Below are positions 16,901-25,144 of a stretch of 64,000 nucleotides of DNA, one piece after another (within the stretch, counting starts at the first letter, position 1; every line of letters starts with the position of its first letter). The stretch is from contig NZ_BSSA01000031.1 in assembly GCF_030268885.1 (NCBI RefSeq), forward strand, positions 38,057 through 102,056. The letters are read 5' to 3'. A model generated the notes under the pieces. That model saw only the letters and a list, made by a program, of their open reading frames with translations, did not search any database and was not told where the DNA came from. A program made the position numbers and the translations under genes. This DNA is from Kitasatospora phosalacinea (GTDB lineage: Bacteria > Actinomycetota > Actinomycetes > Streptomycetales > Streptomycetaceae).

Positions 16901-16936
16901 GAGGCCGCCACCCCGACTGGAGGGGGTGGCGGCCTC
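16901..16936. terminator. Bidirectional hairpin terminator
   Basis: GAGGCCGCCACCCC (16901-16914) pairs perfectly with GGGGTGGCGGCCTC (16923-16936) around an 8-base loop. It lies between the amylase stop and the convergent HxlR stop. Confidence 0.85.
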
Positions 16937-16953
16937 GCCGTCGTCCGGCGGGT

Positions 16954-17490
16954 TCAGTCCCCGTCCGGCGGGTTCGGCCCCCGGCCGGGGAGCGGGCCCG
17001 CGGCCAGGCGGGCGGCCACGACGGCGGTGCCGCGGGCCGGGCGGCCGCCCGGGCCCGGGGCGAACTCGACGGTGCCGTCGGTCAGTTCGCCGCCGCAGTG
17101 GCCGCAGGCGACGACCGGACGGGCGGGGTGCCCGCAGGTGGTGTGGCGGGGGAGGAGCGGGGCGCCGGCCGGGTCGGAGCGGTGGCGGTCGCCCCAGGCG
17201 AGCAGCGCCAGGACGACGCCGTGCAGGTCCCGTCCGGCGTCGGTCAGCAGGTACTCGTCGCGCGGCGGGTGCGCGCTGTAGCGGCGGCGCTCGACCAGGC
17301 GCTCGGCGACCAGGTGGTCGAGGCGGGCGGACAGGATGTTGGTGGCGATGCCGAGGTCCTGCCGCAGCTCCTCGAAGCGCCGCAGCCCCAGGAACAGGTC
17401 GCGCAGCACCAGCAGCGTCCACGGGTCGGCGACCGCCCCCGCGGCGCGCGAGACGGAGCACGGGATGTCGGCGAAGCGGGTGCGGTCCAC
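16954..17490 (-). CDS. HxlR-family transcriptional regulator
   Basis: A 178-residue winged-helix regulator: PCSVSRAAGAVADPWTLLVLRDLFLG, then GIATNILSARLDHLVAERLVERR, the HxlR core. The C-terminal half adds a Cys pair (VVACGHCGGEL) and a third Cys (TTCGHP), perhaps a zinc or redox site. I prefer the GTG at 17490 because the operator and promoter elements at 17523-17552 would otherwise lie inside the gene; GTG 17529 is the longer alternative. It is divergent from an NTF2-like gene and probably represses it and itself. Confidence 0.85.
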   Translation of the reverse strand: MDRTRFADIPCSVSRAAGAVADPWTLLVLRDLFLGLRRFEELRQDLGIATNILSARLDHLVAERLVERRRYSAHPPRDEYLLTDAGRDLHGVVLALLAWGDRHRSDPAGAPLLPRHTTCGHPARPVVACGHCGGELTDGTVEFAPGPGGRPARGTAVVAARLAAGPLPGRGPNPPDGD

Positions 17491-17522
17491 GCCGTCCAGT
17501 GTAGTGCGGCGGGGCGTAGTGG

Positions 17523-17552
17523 CTTGCACGATGCAAGTCAGGTGCTAGCTTG
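17523..17552 (+). promoter_or_regulatory. HxlR operator overlapping a divergent promoter
   Basis: CTTGCA-CGA-TGCAAG (17523-17537) is a perfect palindrome. On the plus strand TTGCAC (17525-17530), a 16-base spacer and TAGCTT (17547-17552) form a plausible promoter for the gene at 17608, so bound regulator would cover the -35 box. TTGCA-TGCAA sites of this form are typical of autoregulated HxlR pairs. Confidence 0.65.
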
Positions 17553-17607
17553 GGGGACGAGGGGCCCGCGCGCCCGTGCGTCCGTCGCTCTCGTCCGGGA
17601 GGCAGTG

Positions 17608-18036
17608 ATGTACCACGCGATCACCCGTGCCAGGGTCCGCGCGCTGTGGCGGCGGATCGGCACCGGCGACTACCGGGCCGCCGTCGCCACCGCCGCCCCC
17701 GACCTGCGCTTCCGCTTCGCCGGGGACACCCCCGTCAGTGCCGAGTTCGTCGGTCGCGACGCCTTCGCCGAGTGGTTCCGCGCCCTGTACGAGCGCTTCC
17801 CCGGGCTGCGCCTGACCCCCCGTGAGGTGATCGTCCGGGGCTGGCCCTGGCGCACCACCGTGGTCGTCCGGCTCGACGTGACGGCCACCCTCGCCGACGG
17901 CACGCCCTACCGCAACGAGGCCGTCCAGTGGCTCACCCTCCGCTGGGGCCGGATGACCGCGGACGAGGTGCTGGAGGACACCAAGGCGCTGGACGCGGCC
18001 TGCCGCCGCCAGGCCGCGGCGACCGCCCTCCGCTGA
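17608..18036 (+). CDS. NTF2/SnoaL-like protein
   Basis: A 142-residue protein with GGGAGG upstream of its ATG. It has the alpha+beta layout of the NTF2-like superfamily: an N-terminal helix (TRARVRALWRRIGTGDY), LRFRFAGDTPVSAEFVGRDA, the helix AFAEWFRALYERFPG and strands TTVVVRLDVTATLADG and VQWLTLRWGRM. Members include polyketide cyclases, isomerases and many uncharacterised stress proteins. It is divergent from the HxlR regulator, which likely controls it. The ligand or reaction is unknown. Confidence 0.75.
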   Translation: MYHAITRARVRALWRRIGTGDYRAAVATAAPDLRFRFAGDTPVSAEFVGRDAFAEWFRALYERFPGLRLTPREVIVRGWPWRTTVVVRLDVTATLADGTPYRNEAVQWLTLRWGRMTADEVLEDTKALDAACRRQAAATALR

Positions 18037-18053
18037 CGGCCGTCATCCGCCGA

Positions 18054-18102
18054 CGGCCGCCCTCCGCCGGCGGCCGGGCCCGCGGGGCGCTACCGGCGCC
18101 CC
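18054..18102. terminator. Two short hairpins between convergent genes
   Basis: CGGCCGCC (18054-18061) pairs with GGCGGCCG (18069-18076), and GGGGCGC (18084-18090) pairs with GCGCCCC (18096-18102). They sit at the meeting point of the NTF2-like gene and the receiver-domain gene, the second touching the latter's stop codon. Confidence 0.45.
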
Positions 18103-19238
18103 CGGCCTCCGTGGCGCTCGCGGTGCAGTTCGACGAAGGAGGCGACCTTGGCCCGCACCGCCCACGGGTCGACGGGCTTCGGGATGAAGTCGGCGGCGCC
18201 CGCGGCGTACGCGCGCATCGCGTGGTCCTCGTCGCCGCCGATGGCGGTGACGAAGACGATCGGGATGTCGCGGGTGCGGGCGCGGCGCCGGATGTGCTCG
18301 GCGGTCTCGTAGCCGTCCATGCCCGGCATCTGCACGTCGAGCAGGATCGCGGCGTAGCCGTCGGGCTCCATCAGCGCCCGCAGCGCCTCGGGGCCCGAGG
18401 TCGCGGGGACCAGCTGGTGCCCGTGCGGGCCGAGCAGCGCCTCCAGGACGGTCAGGTTCTCCGGACGGTCGTCCACCAGCAGGATCTTGGGCGGCGGCCC
18501 GTCGCCGGGCTCCGCCCCGGTGGGTGGCGGCGGCGCCGCGGAGGTGTCCTGCTGCTGCTCCACCAGGGCGAGTTGGCGCCGCAGCAGGGCGTGGCGGGCC
18601 CCGGCCCGGGCGGACTGCTCGCGGGCGCGGTCGACCTGCTCGGCGAGGGCGGCGCGGTCGGGGTGCTCGGGGTGCTCGGGGTGTTCGCTGCGGGGGGTGA
18701 GGGCGGCCAGCGCGCGTCCGGCCCGGGCGGCCTGTTCGTCGGCCTGCTCGATCTCCCGTTCGGCGGCGTGCAGTTGGCCCTCCAGCTGGCACACCGCCCG
18801 GCCGATCGACCGGGCGACCCGCAGCGCCGCCATCCGGGACCGGCGCAGCCGCTCGCGGACGGCCCGGTCGGTGGCCTCGAGGGCGTCGTTCCGTACGGCG
18901 TCGAGCAGGGCCTCGACGAACTCCCACGGCGGGATGCGCACGGCCGCGAGGTAGCCCGCCAGCGCGTCCGGACCCAGGCCGCAGCGGGTGGCGAACTCGT
19001 CCGCCGGGGTTTCCAGGCGGCGGAAGAGCGCCCGCAGCTCCTCGGCGAACTCCAGTCGCTCCCGGCCGAGTTCGGCTCCCAGTGGCGGGAGGCCGTCGAC
19101 GGCCGTCACCAGGCGCACCCCGTCGGCACCCGTACCAGGACCCGAACCTCCACCTGCCCGCCTCCGCTCGCTCCGCGCCGATCCGTCCGCCGCGTCCGGG
19201 CAGCGCGCGGCCGCACGGCAGCGACGGTGCGCGGTCAT
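18090..19238 (-). CDS. Receiver-domain protein with N-terminal HTH-like and coiled-coil regions
   Basis: About 382 residues; the start is uncertain. ATG 19238 is preferred because TATTGT lies ~30 bp upstream; GTG codons near 19118 and 19277 are alternatives. After a low-complexity Arg/Gly/Ala leader, residues ~60-125 look like an actinomycete helix-turn-helix (ETPADEFATRCGLGPDALAG). Residues ~130-235 are a predicted coiled coil rich in Arg/Glu/Gln. Residues ~255-375 are a receiver domain: ILLVDDRPENL, ILLDVQMPGMDGYE (phospho-Asp), a switch Thr in VFVTAIGG and FIPKPVDP (Lys). The receiver is at the C-terminus, the reverse of standard regulators. No kinase gene is adjacent. Confidence 0.75.
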   Translation of the reverse strand: MTAHRRCRAAARCPDAADGSARSERRRAGGGSGPGTGADGVRLVTAVDGLPPLGAELGRERLEFAEELRALFRRLETPADEFATRCGLGPDALAGYLAAVRIPPWEFVEALLDAVRNDALEATDRAVRERLRRSRMAALRVARSIGRAVCQLEGQLHAAEREIEQADEQAARAGRALAALTPRSEHPEHPEHPDRAALAEQVDRAREQSARAGARHALLRRQLALVEQQQDTSAAPPPPTGAEPGDGPPPKILLVDDRPENLTVLEALLGPHGHQLVPATSGPEALRALMEPDGYAAILLDVQMPGMDGYETAEHIRRRARTRDIPIVFVTAIGGDEDHAMRAYAAGAADFIPKPVDPWAVRAKVASFVELHRERHGGRGRR

Positions 19239-19345
19239 CCGTGACCGCGCCCGGCCGAGACGGCGACAATACGACACCGGAGCGCCAATTGACGTCCTGT
19301 CAGGTCACGGTTCGGAGGCGTTCGGCGGCGCACGGGTTCTCCGGG

Positions 19346-19387
19346 GCGGTGTGAAGCGCCGGTGGGGCGGTGTGGAGCGCCGGTGGG
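19346..19387. repeat. 21-bp direct repeat in a ~390-bp gap
   Basis: Two tandem 21-bp units beginning GCGGTGTG and differing at one base, followed by looser GTGCGCGCCGGTGTGCGC repeats to about 19530. They lie in the gap 19239-19629 between divergent genes. I see no gene in the gap. Confidence 0.6.
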
Positions 19388-19629
19388 GCGCGGGTGCGGC
19401 CCGTGGCGACGGGGAGCTTCGGAGCGGCCGCCGGGCGGTGCGGACCCCGAAATCGAACAGCAGGACGGCCGGGGCGGGCGTGCGCGGTCCGGTGTGCCGT
19501 CCGGTGCGCGCCGGTGTGCGCTGCGCCATCGGACGCACTCCGGCGGGCCGCAGCCGGGCGCGGGCGGGGCGGGGCGTGACGATCGGCCCAGAGCCTCCGT
19601 GCGCCCGGTGCGGGGGAGAAAGGTGCGTC

Positions 19630-21150
19630 GTGACAATGGACCGTCGTCGTTTCCTGGCCGTCGGCACAGCAGTGGGGGTGGGGTTGATGGCGGGTGCGTC
19701 CCCGGCCCGGGCCCGGGGCGGGCCCGGTGCGGTGGAGGCGTTCCCGCCCCGGCAGCGCGGCTGGCGGGCCGCGCCGCCGGACTGGCAGGCGCTGCGGCAG
19801 CGCCTCGGCGACCGGCTGGTGCTGCCCGCCGACCCCGGCTACGGGACGGCCCGGCTCGGCTTCAACGAACTGAACGACGGCCAGCTCCCGGGCGCGGTCG
19901 CCAAGTGCGCCACCGCCGACGACGTCCGGGCCTGCCTGGACGTGGCCCGCGGCCACGGCATCCCGATCGCCGCCCGCAGCGGCGGCCACAGCTACCTCGG
20001 CTACAGCGTCCCCGACCGCGGCCTGGTGATCGACCTGCGCGCGATGAACACCGTCCGGGTCCGCCCCGACGGCAGGGCCGAGGTCGGCGCGGGCGCCCGG
20101 CTGATCGAGGTGTACGCGGGCCTGGCCGCGGCCGGACGGCTGCTGCCCGGCGGGAGCTGCCCGACCGTCGGCATCGGCGGACTCACCCTCGGCGGCGGCA
20201 TCGGCGTCCTGGCCCGCAAGTACGGCCTCACCTGCGACCGGCTGGACGCCGCCGAGGTCGTCACCGCCGACTCCTGCGTGCGCACCGCCGACGCCGAGCA
20301 CGAGGACGGCCTGCACTGGGCGCTGCGCGGCGGCGGGGGCGGCAACTTCGGCGTGGTCACCCGCTTCACCTTCGACACCCCTCCCGCGCCCGGCCTGACC
20401 GTCCTCATCCTGCCGTTCCCCGCCGGGTCCGTCGCCCAGGTGCTCGGCGGCTGGCAGCAGTGGGTCGCCGACGCGCCGCCCGAGCTGTGGGCCAGCTGCC
20501 AGGTCTCCGGCGGCAACCCGCCGACCTGCCGGATCGTCGGCTGCTGGGTCGGCGACCCGTCCGGCGCGAACCAGCAGATCGACCGCCTGGTGCGACTGGC
20601 CGGCACGACGCCCACCGGGCGCACCGTCGCCGCCAAGGACTACCTGGCCGCGATGAAGTTCATGGCCGGGTGCGCCAACGACACCGTCGCCCAGTGCCAC
20701 CCCACCTGGGAGGGCGGGCGGCTCACCCGCACCGGGTTCGTCGCGGTCTCCCGGATGTTCGGCCCCGGCCCGGTCGACCCGGCCCGGCTCACCGAGCTGA
20801 TGACCGGCCGCACCGGCGTCGACCTGCTGCTCGACTCGCTCGGCGGCGCGGTCGGCGAGTACGCCCCCGACGCGACGGCCTTCCCGCACCGCGGCTCGCT
20901 CGCCAGCGCCCAGGTCTACGCGGGCGCCACCCCCGCCACCGAGGACCGGGTCCGTGCCACCGTCGACGAGGTCCGCGACGGCCTCGCCCGGCTCGGCGCC
21001 CGCGGCGCGTACGTCAACTACATCGACGCGACGCTGCCGGACTGGGGGCGCGCCTACTACGGCGAGAACCTGCCGCGGCTGCAGCGGGTGGCCCGGCGGT
21101 ACGACCCGGACGGGGTGTTCGCCTTCCCGCAGTCGGTGACGGCGGCCTGA
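19630..21150 (+). CDS. Tat-exported FAD-linked oxidase of the berberine-bridge type
   Basis: A 506-residue flavoenzyme. GTG 19630 has AAAGG 6 bases upstream; ATG 19636 is two codons in. The leader has a twin-arginine motif (DRRRFLAVGTAVGVGLMAG), so it is folded before export. FAD-binding motifs include AARSGGHSYLGYS, whose His normally carries FAD, and LPGGSCPTVGIGGLTLGGG, whose Cys makes the second covalent bond in bicovalent enzymes such as sugar oxidases. The C-terminal BBE motif is YVNYIDATLPDWGRAYYG. Substrates of this group include oligosaccharides and secondary metabolites. It is not clustered with biosynthetic genes, so a sugar substrate is possible. Confidence 0.9.
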   Translation: MTMDRRRFLAVGTAVGVGLMAGASPARARGGPGAVEAFPPRQRGWRAAPPDWQALRQRLGDRLVLPADPGYGTARLGFNELNDGQLPGAVAKCATADDVRACLDVARGHGIPIAARSGGHSYLGYSVPDRGLVIDLRAMNTVRVRPDGRAEVGAGARLIEVYAGLAAAGRLLPGGSCPTVGIGGLTLGGGIGVLARKYGLTCDRLDAAEVVTADSCVRTADAEHEDGLHWALRGGGGGNFGVVTRFTFDTPPAPGLTVLILPFPAGSVAQVLGGWQQWVADAPPELWASCQVSGGNPPTCRIVGCWVGDPSGANQQIDRLVRLAGTTPTGRTVAAKDYLAAMKFMAGCANDTVAQCHPTWEGGRLTRTGFVAVSRMFGPGPVDPARLTELMTGRTGVDLLLDSLGGAVGEYAPDATAFPHRGSLASAQVYAGATPATEDRVRATVDEVRDGLARLGARGAYVNYIDATLPDWGRAYYGENLPRLQRVARRYDPDGVFAFPQSVTAA

Positions 21151-21273
21151 GCGGCGTTGCTCCGGGTGCTGTCACGGCACGCAGCAGCACGGACCTCCGG
21201 TGGGCTCCGGCCGCCGGCAGCTCGGACCCGCCGTTCCCCGAGCCCCTGAACACGCGCTCCTGCCGAAGGTTCG

Positions 21274-22539
21274 TCAGCGTTCGTAGGTCATCTCGGGGAA
21301 GCGCGCCGAGGGCCCGTCCAGCAGGTGGTCGTCGTGGCCGCGCAGCCAGCGGTCGAAGAAGGAGGCGACGTAGGCGCGGGTGGCGGCTTCGGTGCGGGCG
21401 GGCGGGAGGTCGCCGACCTCGGAGCGGAGGTCGGTGGGGGAGAGGGCGCCCTGGCGGGCGAGTTGGGGGAGGAGGGTGGCGGCGTCGGTGTAGGAGCCGT
21501 GGCGGGAGCCTTCGAGGGTGACGTCGGCGTGCCAGCCGGTGCTGTGCCGCCACAGGGCGTCCCAGCCGGGCTGCCGGTGGTAGGAGCCGGAGTCGGGGCT
21601 GCGGGTGCCCATCAGGAGGAAGGGGCGGTCGAGGCCGTCCTCGGCGACGCTGGGGAGGAAGACGCCGCTCTGCCCGTCGGGGCCGGGGAAGTGCAGTTGG
21701 CCGTCGAGGTCGATCGCGGCGGCGATCCGCGGGTCGTCGTGCATGGCCTGCAGGGCGGTGAAGCCGCCCGCGGAGTGCCCGGCCATGCCGATCCGGCCGA
21801 GGTCGAGCGCGGCGGCGAGTCCGGCGGGCAGGCCGGGACGGTCGCCGAGGCAGGCGAGCCGGTCCAGGACGAGGCGGGTGTCGGCGACCCGGGCGTCCAT
21901 CGACCTGCGCAGCACCGCGCCGATGTCGAGGTCCGGGTCGCCGAGCATGCCGGGCAGCACCGAGGTCGCCAACCCGCCGTCGGGGAAGTCGACTTCGGAC
22001 GCCTCGTAGGTGTGGTCGACGGTCACCACCACGTACCCGCGGGAGGCCAGGTCCTCGACCAGCGCGGTCCCCCAGGTGCGCGGGTCGCCCAGCCCGGCCG
22101 AGTACAGCACGACCGGGCGCGGGCCGCCGGGCAGCACCGGGGCGTCCGTCCGGGCGTGGGTGCGGATCGACGACCAGTCCGTGCTGCCGGGCGTCACGGC
22201 GTAGTTGATCAGCCCGACGCCGTCCGGCCCGCCGAAGTGGGCCCCGGCGGCCGCCGTCATGTACGGGGTGCGCGGGCCGTCGGCGGAGCGGACGGCCGGG
22301 TACCAGATGCTCACCATCAGCTCACGGGTCCGCCCGGCCGTCCACGGATCGGGGCGGGAGTCGTCGGCGATCCGCAGCGCTGTCGTGCCGATCGCGAACG
22401 GCCCGCTGGGCGGCGGGAGTTGTGCGGTGGCCTGCCGGGTGCCGGTTTCGGCCGACGCCGCCGGGGCCGGCAGGGCCGCCGTCGCCGCCAGTGCCGCGAG
22501 CAGCAGAGCCGCCCCGATCCGTCCGCGCTTGCCCGTCAT
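21274..22539 (-). CDS. Secreted alpha/beta hydrolase, PAF-acetylhydrolase/lipase-like
   Basis: A 421-residue exported esterase with GAGGGG 7 bases upstream of its ATG. A signal peptide ends near APAASAE. The fold shows VSIWYPA, PVVLYSAGLGDPRTWG, GYVVVTVDHTYEASEVDFP and the nucleophile elbow GMAGHSAGGFTA. The acid is probably in IDLDGQLHFP and the catalytic His in EGSRHGSYTD. This layout matches the PAF-acetylhydrolase-like lipases common in Streptomyces. The Ser-Asp-His assignment is inferred from spacing. It is convergent with the flavin oxidase. Confidence 0.88.
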   Translation of the reverse strand: MTGKRGRIGAALLLAALAATAALPAPAASAETGTRQATAQLPPPSGPFAIGTTALRIADDSRPDPWTAGRTRELMVSIWYPAVRSADGPRTPYMTAAAGAHFGGPDGVGLINYAVTPGSTDWSSIRTHARTDAPVLPGGPRPVVLYSAGLGDPRTWGTALVEDLASRGYVVVTVDHTYEASEVDFPDGGLATSVLPGMLGDPDLDIGAVLRRSMDARVADTRLVLDRLACLGDRPGLPAGLAAALDLGRIGMAGHSAGGFTALQAMHDDPRIAAAIDLDGQLHFPGPDGQSGVFLPSVAEDGLDRPFLLMGTRSPDSGSYHRQPGWDALWRHSTGWHADVTLEGSRHGSYTDAATLLPQLARQGALSPTDLRSEVGDLPPARTEAATRAYVASFFDRWLRGHDDHLLDGPSARFPEMTYER

Positions 22540-22656
22540 CGGAAGTCCCCTCGTGTCCGGTGCCTGTTGACGGGCCCCACCGTACGGGGGCGAACGGGCG
22601 GCCCGCGTCGTACTGCGGAGCCAATCGGCGGGTTGCTACCGGAGTATGACGCTCGA

Positions 22657-23226
22657 TCAGGTGGCGGGGCCCCGCCGGGGCAGGGAGAGCAGGGTGATCG
22701 CGGCGGTGACCACGGTCAGGGCGAGGACGAAGGCGCCCAGGGTGAACAGGCCCAGGGTGAGGCAGGCGGCCAGGGCGAGGACGGCGAGGCAGTACAGGGC
22801 GGCGGCGAAGCGGAGCACCGCGCGGCCGGTGGCCCAGGCGGCGCGCAGCGGGCCGCGGCGGTGCCAGAACCCGGCCAGTGCGAGCAGGCCGAGGAACGGG
22901 AGGAGCAGGGTCAGCGCCCCGAGGTCCCGGTTCCGGGTGAACAGGGATCCGGCGTCCACGGAGAACACCCCGGCCGCGCCGAGCACCGCGAGGCCCCCAC
23001 CCATCAGGACGAACACCGTTCCGACCACCCGGAAGGCGGAGGTCCCCCGCGGCGGCGCCGTCCGGCCCGACTGCGCCTGTTGGGCCGCCAGGAAGCCGAC
23101 GAACCGGTCCACCACGCCCCGGAGGTTGAAGGCGAGGAAGCAACCGATCGTGAACGCGGCGACGCCCCAGCAGAGCATGAACAGGTGCTCGGAACCCGGG
23201 TCCGTCGTCCGGCCGGCCAACGGCAT
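22657..23226 (-). CDS. Integral membrane protein of unknown function
   Basis: A 189-residue protein with about five hydrophobic segments: LFMLCWGVAAFTIGCFLAF, VVGTVFVLMGGGLAVLGAAG, LGALTLLLPFLGLLALAG, LRFAAALYCLAVLALAACL and LGAFVLALTVVTAAITLL. AAGGAG lies 7 bases upstream of the ATG. A cytoplasmic loop (RFVGFLAAQQAQSGRTAP) separates the first two. I do not recognise a family. It lies between an esterase and an MFS gene on the same strand but with sizeable gaps. Confidence 0.7.
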   Translation of the reverse strand: MPLAGRTTDPGSEHLFMLCWGVAAFTIGCFLAFNLRGVVDRFVGFLAAQQAQSGRTAPPRGTSAFRVVGTVFVLMGGGLAVLGAAGVFSVDAGSLFTRNRDLGALTLLLPFLGLLALAGFWHRRGPLRAAWATGRAVLRFAAALYCLAVLALAACLTLGLFTLGAFVLALTVVTAAITLLSLPRRGPAT

Positions 23227-23310
23227 GGTCGCGCTCCTTCGGGTGCGTGCTGGTGCGGCACACCTACCACGGGACGGCGGGCCGGGGGAAGGTCCACGAC
23301 CGGCGGGCGG

Positions 23311-24492
23311 TCAGCCCCCGGCCCGGGCCCGGCGCAGCAGGAAGGCGCCGGAGACGGCGGCCAGCACGGCCATGCAGGCGGTGAAGACCAGGCCCGCCTC
23401 CGGCAGGCCGAGCGGGCCGTCCAGCAGGCCCACGCCGACCACCGGGATCGAGATGCCCAGGTAGGCGACCACGAACAGCAGTGACAGCACGCCGCCTCGG
23501 TGGGCCTCGGGCGCGGCCGCCGCGACCTCGCCGACCGCGCCGCGCAGCGCCATGCCCTGCCCGGCGCCGCCGACCAGGGCGGCCAGGACGAGCGGGGCGA
23601 GGGCGTCGGTGGCCAGCGAGAGGGCGAGCAGGCCCAGGCCGCCGATCAGCACCAGGCAGCCCAGCGGGAGCGCCCGCCGCGCGCCCAGCTTCGGCACCAG
23701 CAGCTGGCCGCCGGTGGAGGCGAAGAACGCCGAGGCCACGACCAGGCCGACCACCGCGTGGTCGTGCACGCCCACCTCCTCGGCCAGGAACGCGGGCGTC
23801 ACCGAGGTGAACACCCCCAGCAGCGAGAACCCGGCGAACGCGGCGACCGCCGCGGGCACGAACACCCCGCGCACCTCGGCGGGCAGCGACGGCCGCCGCG
23901 GCCGCGCGGTGCGCAGCGGACGCGCCCCGGGCACGCTCTCCGGCAGGGCGCGCACCACCGCGAAGGACAGCGCCAGCAGCACCAGGTGGACGACGAACGG
24001 CAGGGTCAGCGGCCGCGCCGCGTACTGGGCCAGCAGCCCGGCCAGCAGCGGCCCGCAGCCCAGGCCGCCCATGTTGGCGGCGGTCGCGGCGAAACCCGCC
24101 CGGCCCCTGTGCCCGGGCGGGGCCAGCTCCAGGACGTACGCGGTGGCGGTGCCGGTGAACAGGCCCGCCGCGAAGCCCGACAGCAGGCGGCCCGCGAACA
24201 GCCAGGCCAGGCCCTGCTCGGCGAGGAACGCCACCGCGCTGGCCGCCCCGCACACCAGCCCGATCAGCAGCACCGGCCGCCGCCCCACCGCGTCCGAGAC
24301 GTTCCCGAACAGCAGCAGCACACCGATCACCCCGAGCGCGTAGACGGCGAACACCACCGTCACCATCAGCTCGGAGAACCCGATCCGCTCCTGGTACAGC
24401 CCGTACAGCGGGGTGGGCAGCGTGGTGCCGGTCATGCAGACGGCGAACGCGGCCGCCGCCCCCAGGTACCCGCCGCTTCGACGATCGCTCAC
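23311..24492 (-). CDS. MFS efflux transporter
   Basis: A 393-residue protein with 12 predicted membrane segments. The MFS loop motif between segments 2 and 3 reads LLFGNVSDAVGRRPVLL, and the antiporter-type segment is near GFAAGLFTGTATAYVLEL. The short N-terminus (MSDRRSGGYLG) and drug:proton antiporter pattern suggest small-molecule export. GTG 24492 directly abuts a purine-rich stretch, so translation may be leaderless. The substrate is unknown. Confidence 0.88.
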   Translation of the reverse strand: MSDRRSGGYLGAAAAFAVCMTGTTLPTPLYGLYQERIGFSELMVTVVFAVYALGVIGVLLLFGNVSDAVGRRPVLLIGLVCGAASAVAFLAEQGLAWLFAGRLLSGFAAGLFTGTATAYVLELAPPGHRGRAGFAATAANMGGLGCGPLLAGLLAQYAARPLTLPFVVHLVLLALSFAVVRALPESVPGARPLRTARPRRPSLPAEVRGVFVPAAVAAFAGFSLLGVFTSVTPAFLAEEVGVHDHAVVGLVVASAFFASTGGQLLVPKLGARRALPLGCLVLIGGLGLLALSLATDALAPLVLAALVGGAGQGMALRGAVGEVAAAAPEAHRGGVLSLLFVVAYLGISIPVVGVGLLDGPLGLPEAGLVFTACMAVLAAVSGAFLLRRARAGG

Positions 24493-24588
24493 CTCCCCAC
24501 CGTAGGCAGTGCGCCGGAGCGGGGGAAGCGGCGCGCCGGGGGCGGACGGGGGCCCGGAGGTCGGCGGGCCGATGCGGGCGAACCATCA

Positions 24589-24594
24589 CATAAT
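24589..24594 (+). promoter_or_regulatory. -10 box consistent with leaderless transcription
   Basis: CATAAT ends 7 bases before the ATG at 24602, the spacing expected if transcription starts at the start codon. No Shine-Dalgarno sequence precedes that ATG. Confidence 0.5.
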
Positions 24595-24601
24595 GGGCCG
24601 T

Positions 24602-24856
24602 ATGGCTGACAAGACGAGCAGTGCGGACCGACCGGCCTCGGTCACCGTCGGCGGCCGCAACGTGCGCATGCGGACCATCGCGTTCCTGCTGCTCGGTGTG
24701 CTGGCGATCTGGTTCATCGCCGTGAACACCGCCTCCGTGAAGATCCGGCTGTGGATCCCCACCGTCACGCTGCCGCTGTGGCTGGTGCTGCTGGTCACCC
24801 TGCTGGTCGGCGTCGCCCTCGGCTGGCTGCTGGCCCGCCGACGGCCCAGGGGCTGA
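24602..24856 (+). CDS. LapA-like two-helix membrane protein
   Basis: An 84-residue protein with a polar N-terminus (MADKTSSADRPASVTVGGRN) and two hydrophobic helices, MRTIAFLLLGVLAIWFIAVN and LPLWLVLLVTLLVGVALGWL, separated by TASVKIRLWIPTV. It ends in RRRPRG. This is the DUF1049/LapA pattern: N-in, C-in hairpin proteins tied to envelope assembly in proteobacteria and of unknown role in actinomycetes. It stands alone. Confidence 0.78.
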   Translation: MADKTSSADRPASVTVGGRNVRMRTIAFLLLGVLAIWFIAVNTASVKIRLWIPTVTLPLWLVLLVTLLVGVALGWLLARRRPRG

Positions 24857-25144
24857 GCGCCTCACCCGGCGACGGGCACCGCCGCGGCCGCCCCGGCGCC
24901 GCGGCCCGCCGTCGGCCCGCCCGGACGTCCACCGGCTCCCGCTCCGCCCGCAGCCGGGTCGCCGACACCCAGCACGCGGCGAGCGCCGTGAAGGCGATCC
25001 CGGCCGGCACGCCCCGCCCACCTCCCGCCCGCCCGCCCCGGAAAAGATGCGCCCCCGCCCGGACGGCGGTACGAAGGGCCCACGGACGGCGCACCCGGCA
25101 GCGGGGCGGCGCCCGCCGCCGGACCGCGAGGAGAGGACGCCGGG

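Noticed and set aside
21325..23484. 719-residue plus-strand frame across the esterase and membrane protein genes
   Set aside because: It is glycine- and glutamine-rich antisense reading without a recognisable domain; the minus strand has real motifs there.
24857..25144. Possible gene between the LapA-like and LURP-one genes
   Set aside because: Frames here are Arg/Pro/Ala-rich with no ribosome site or family resemblance.
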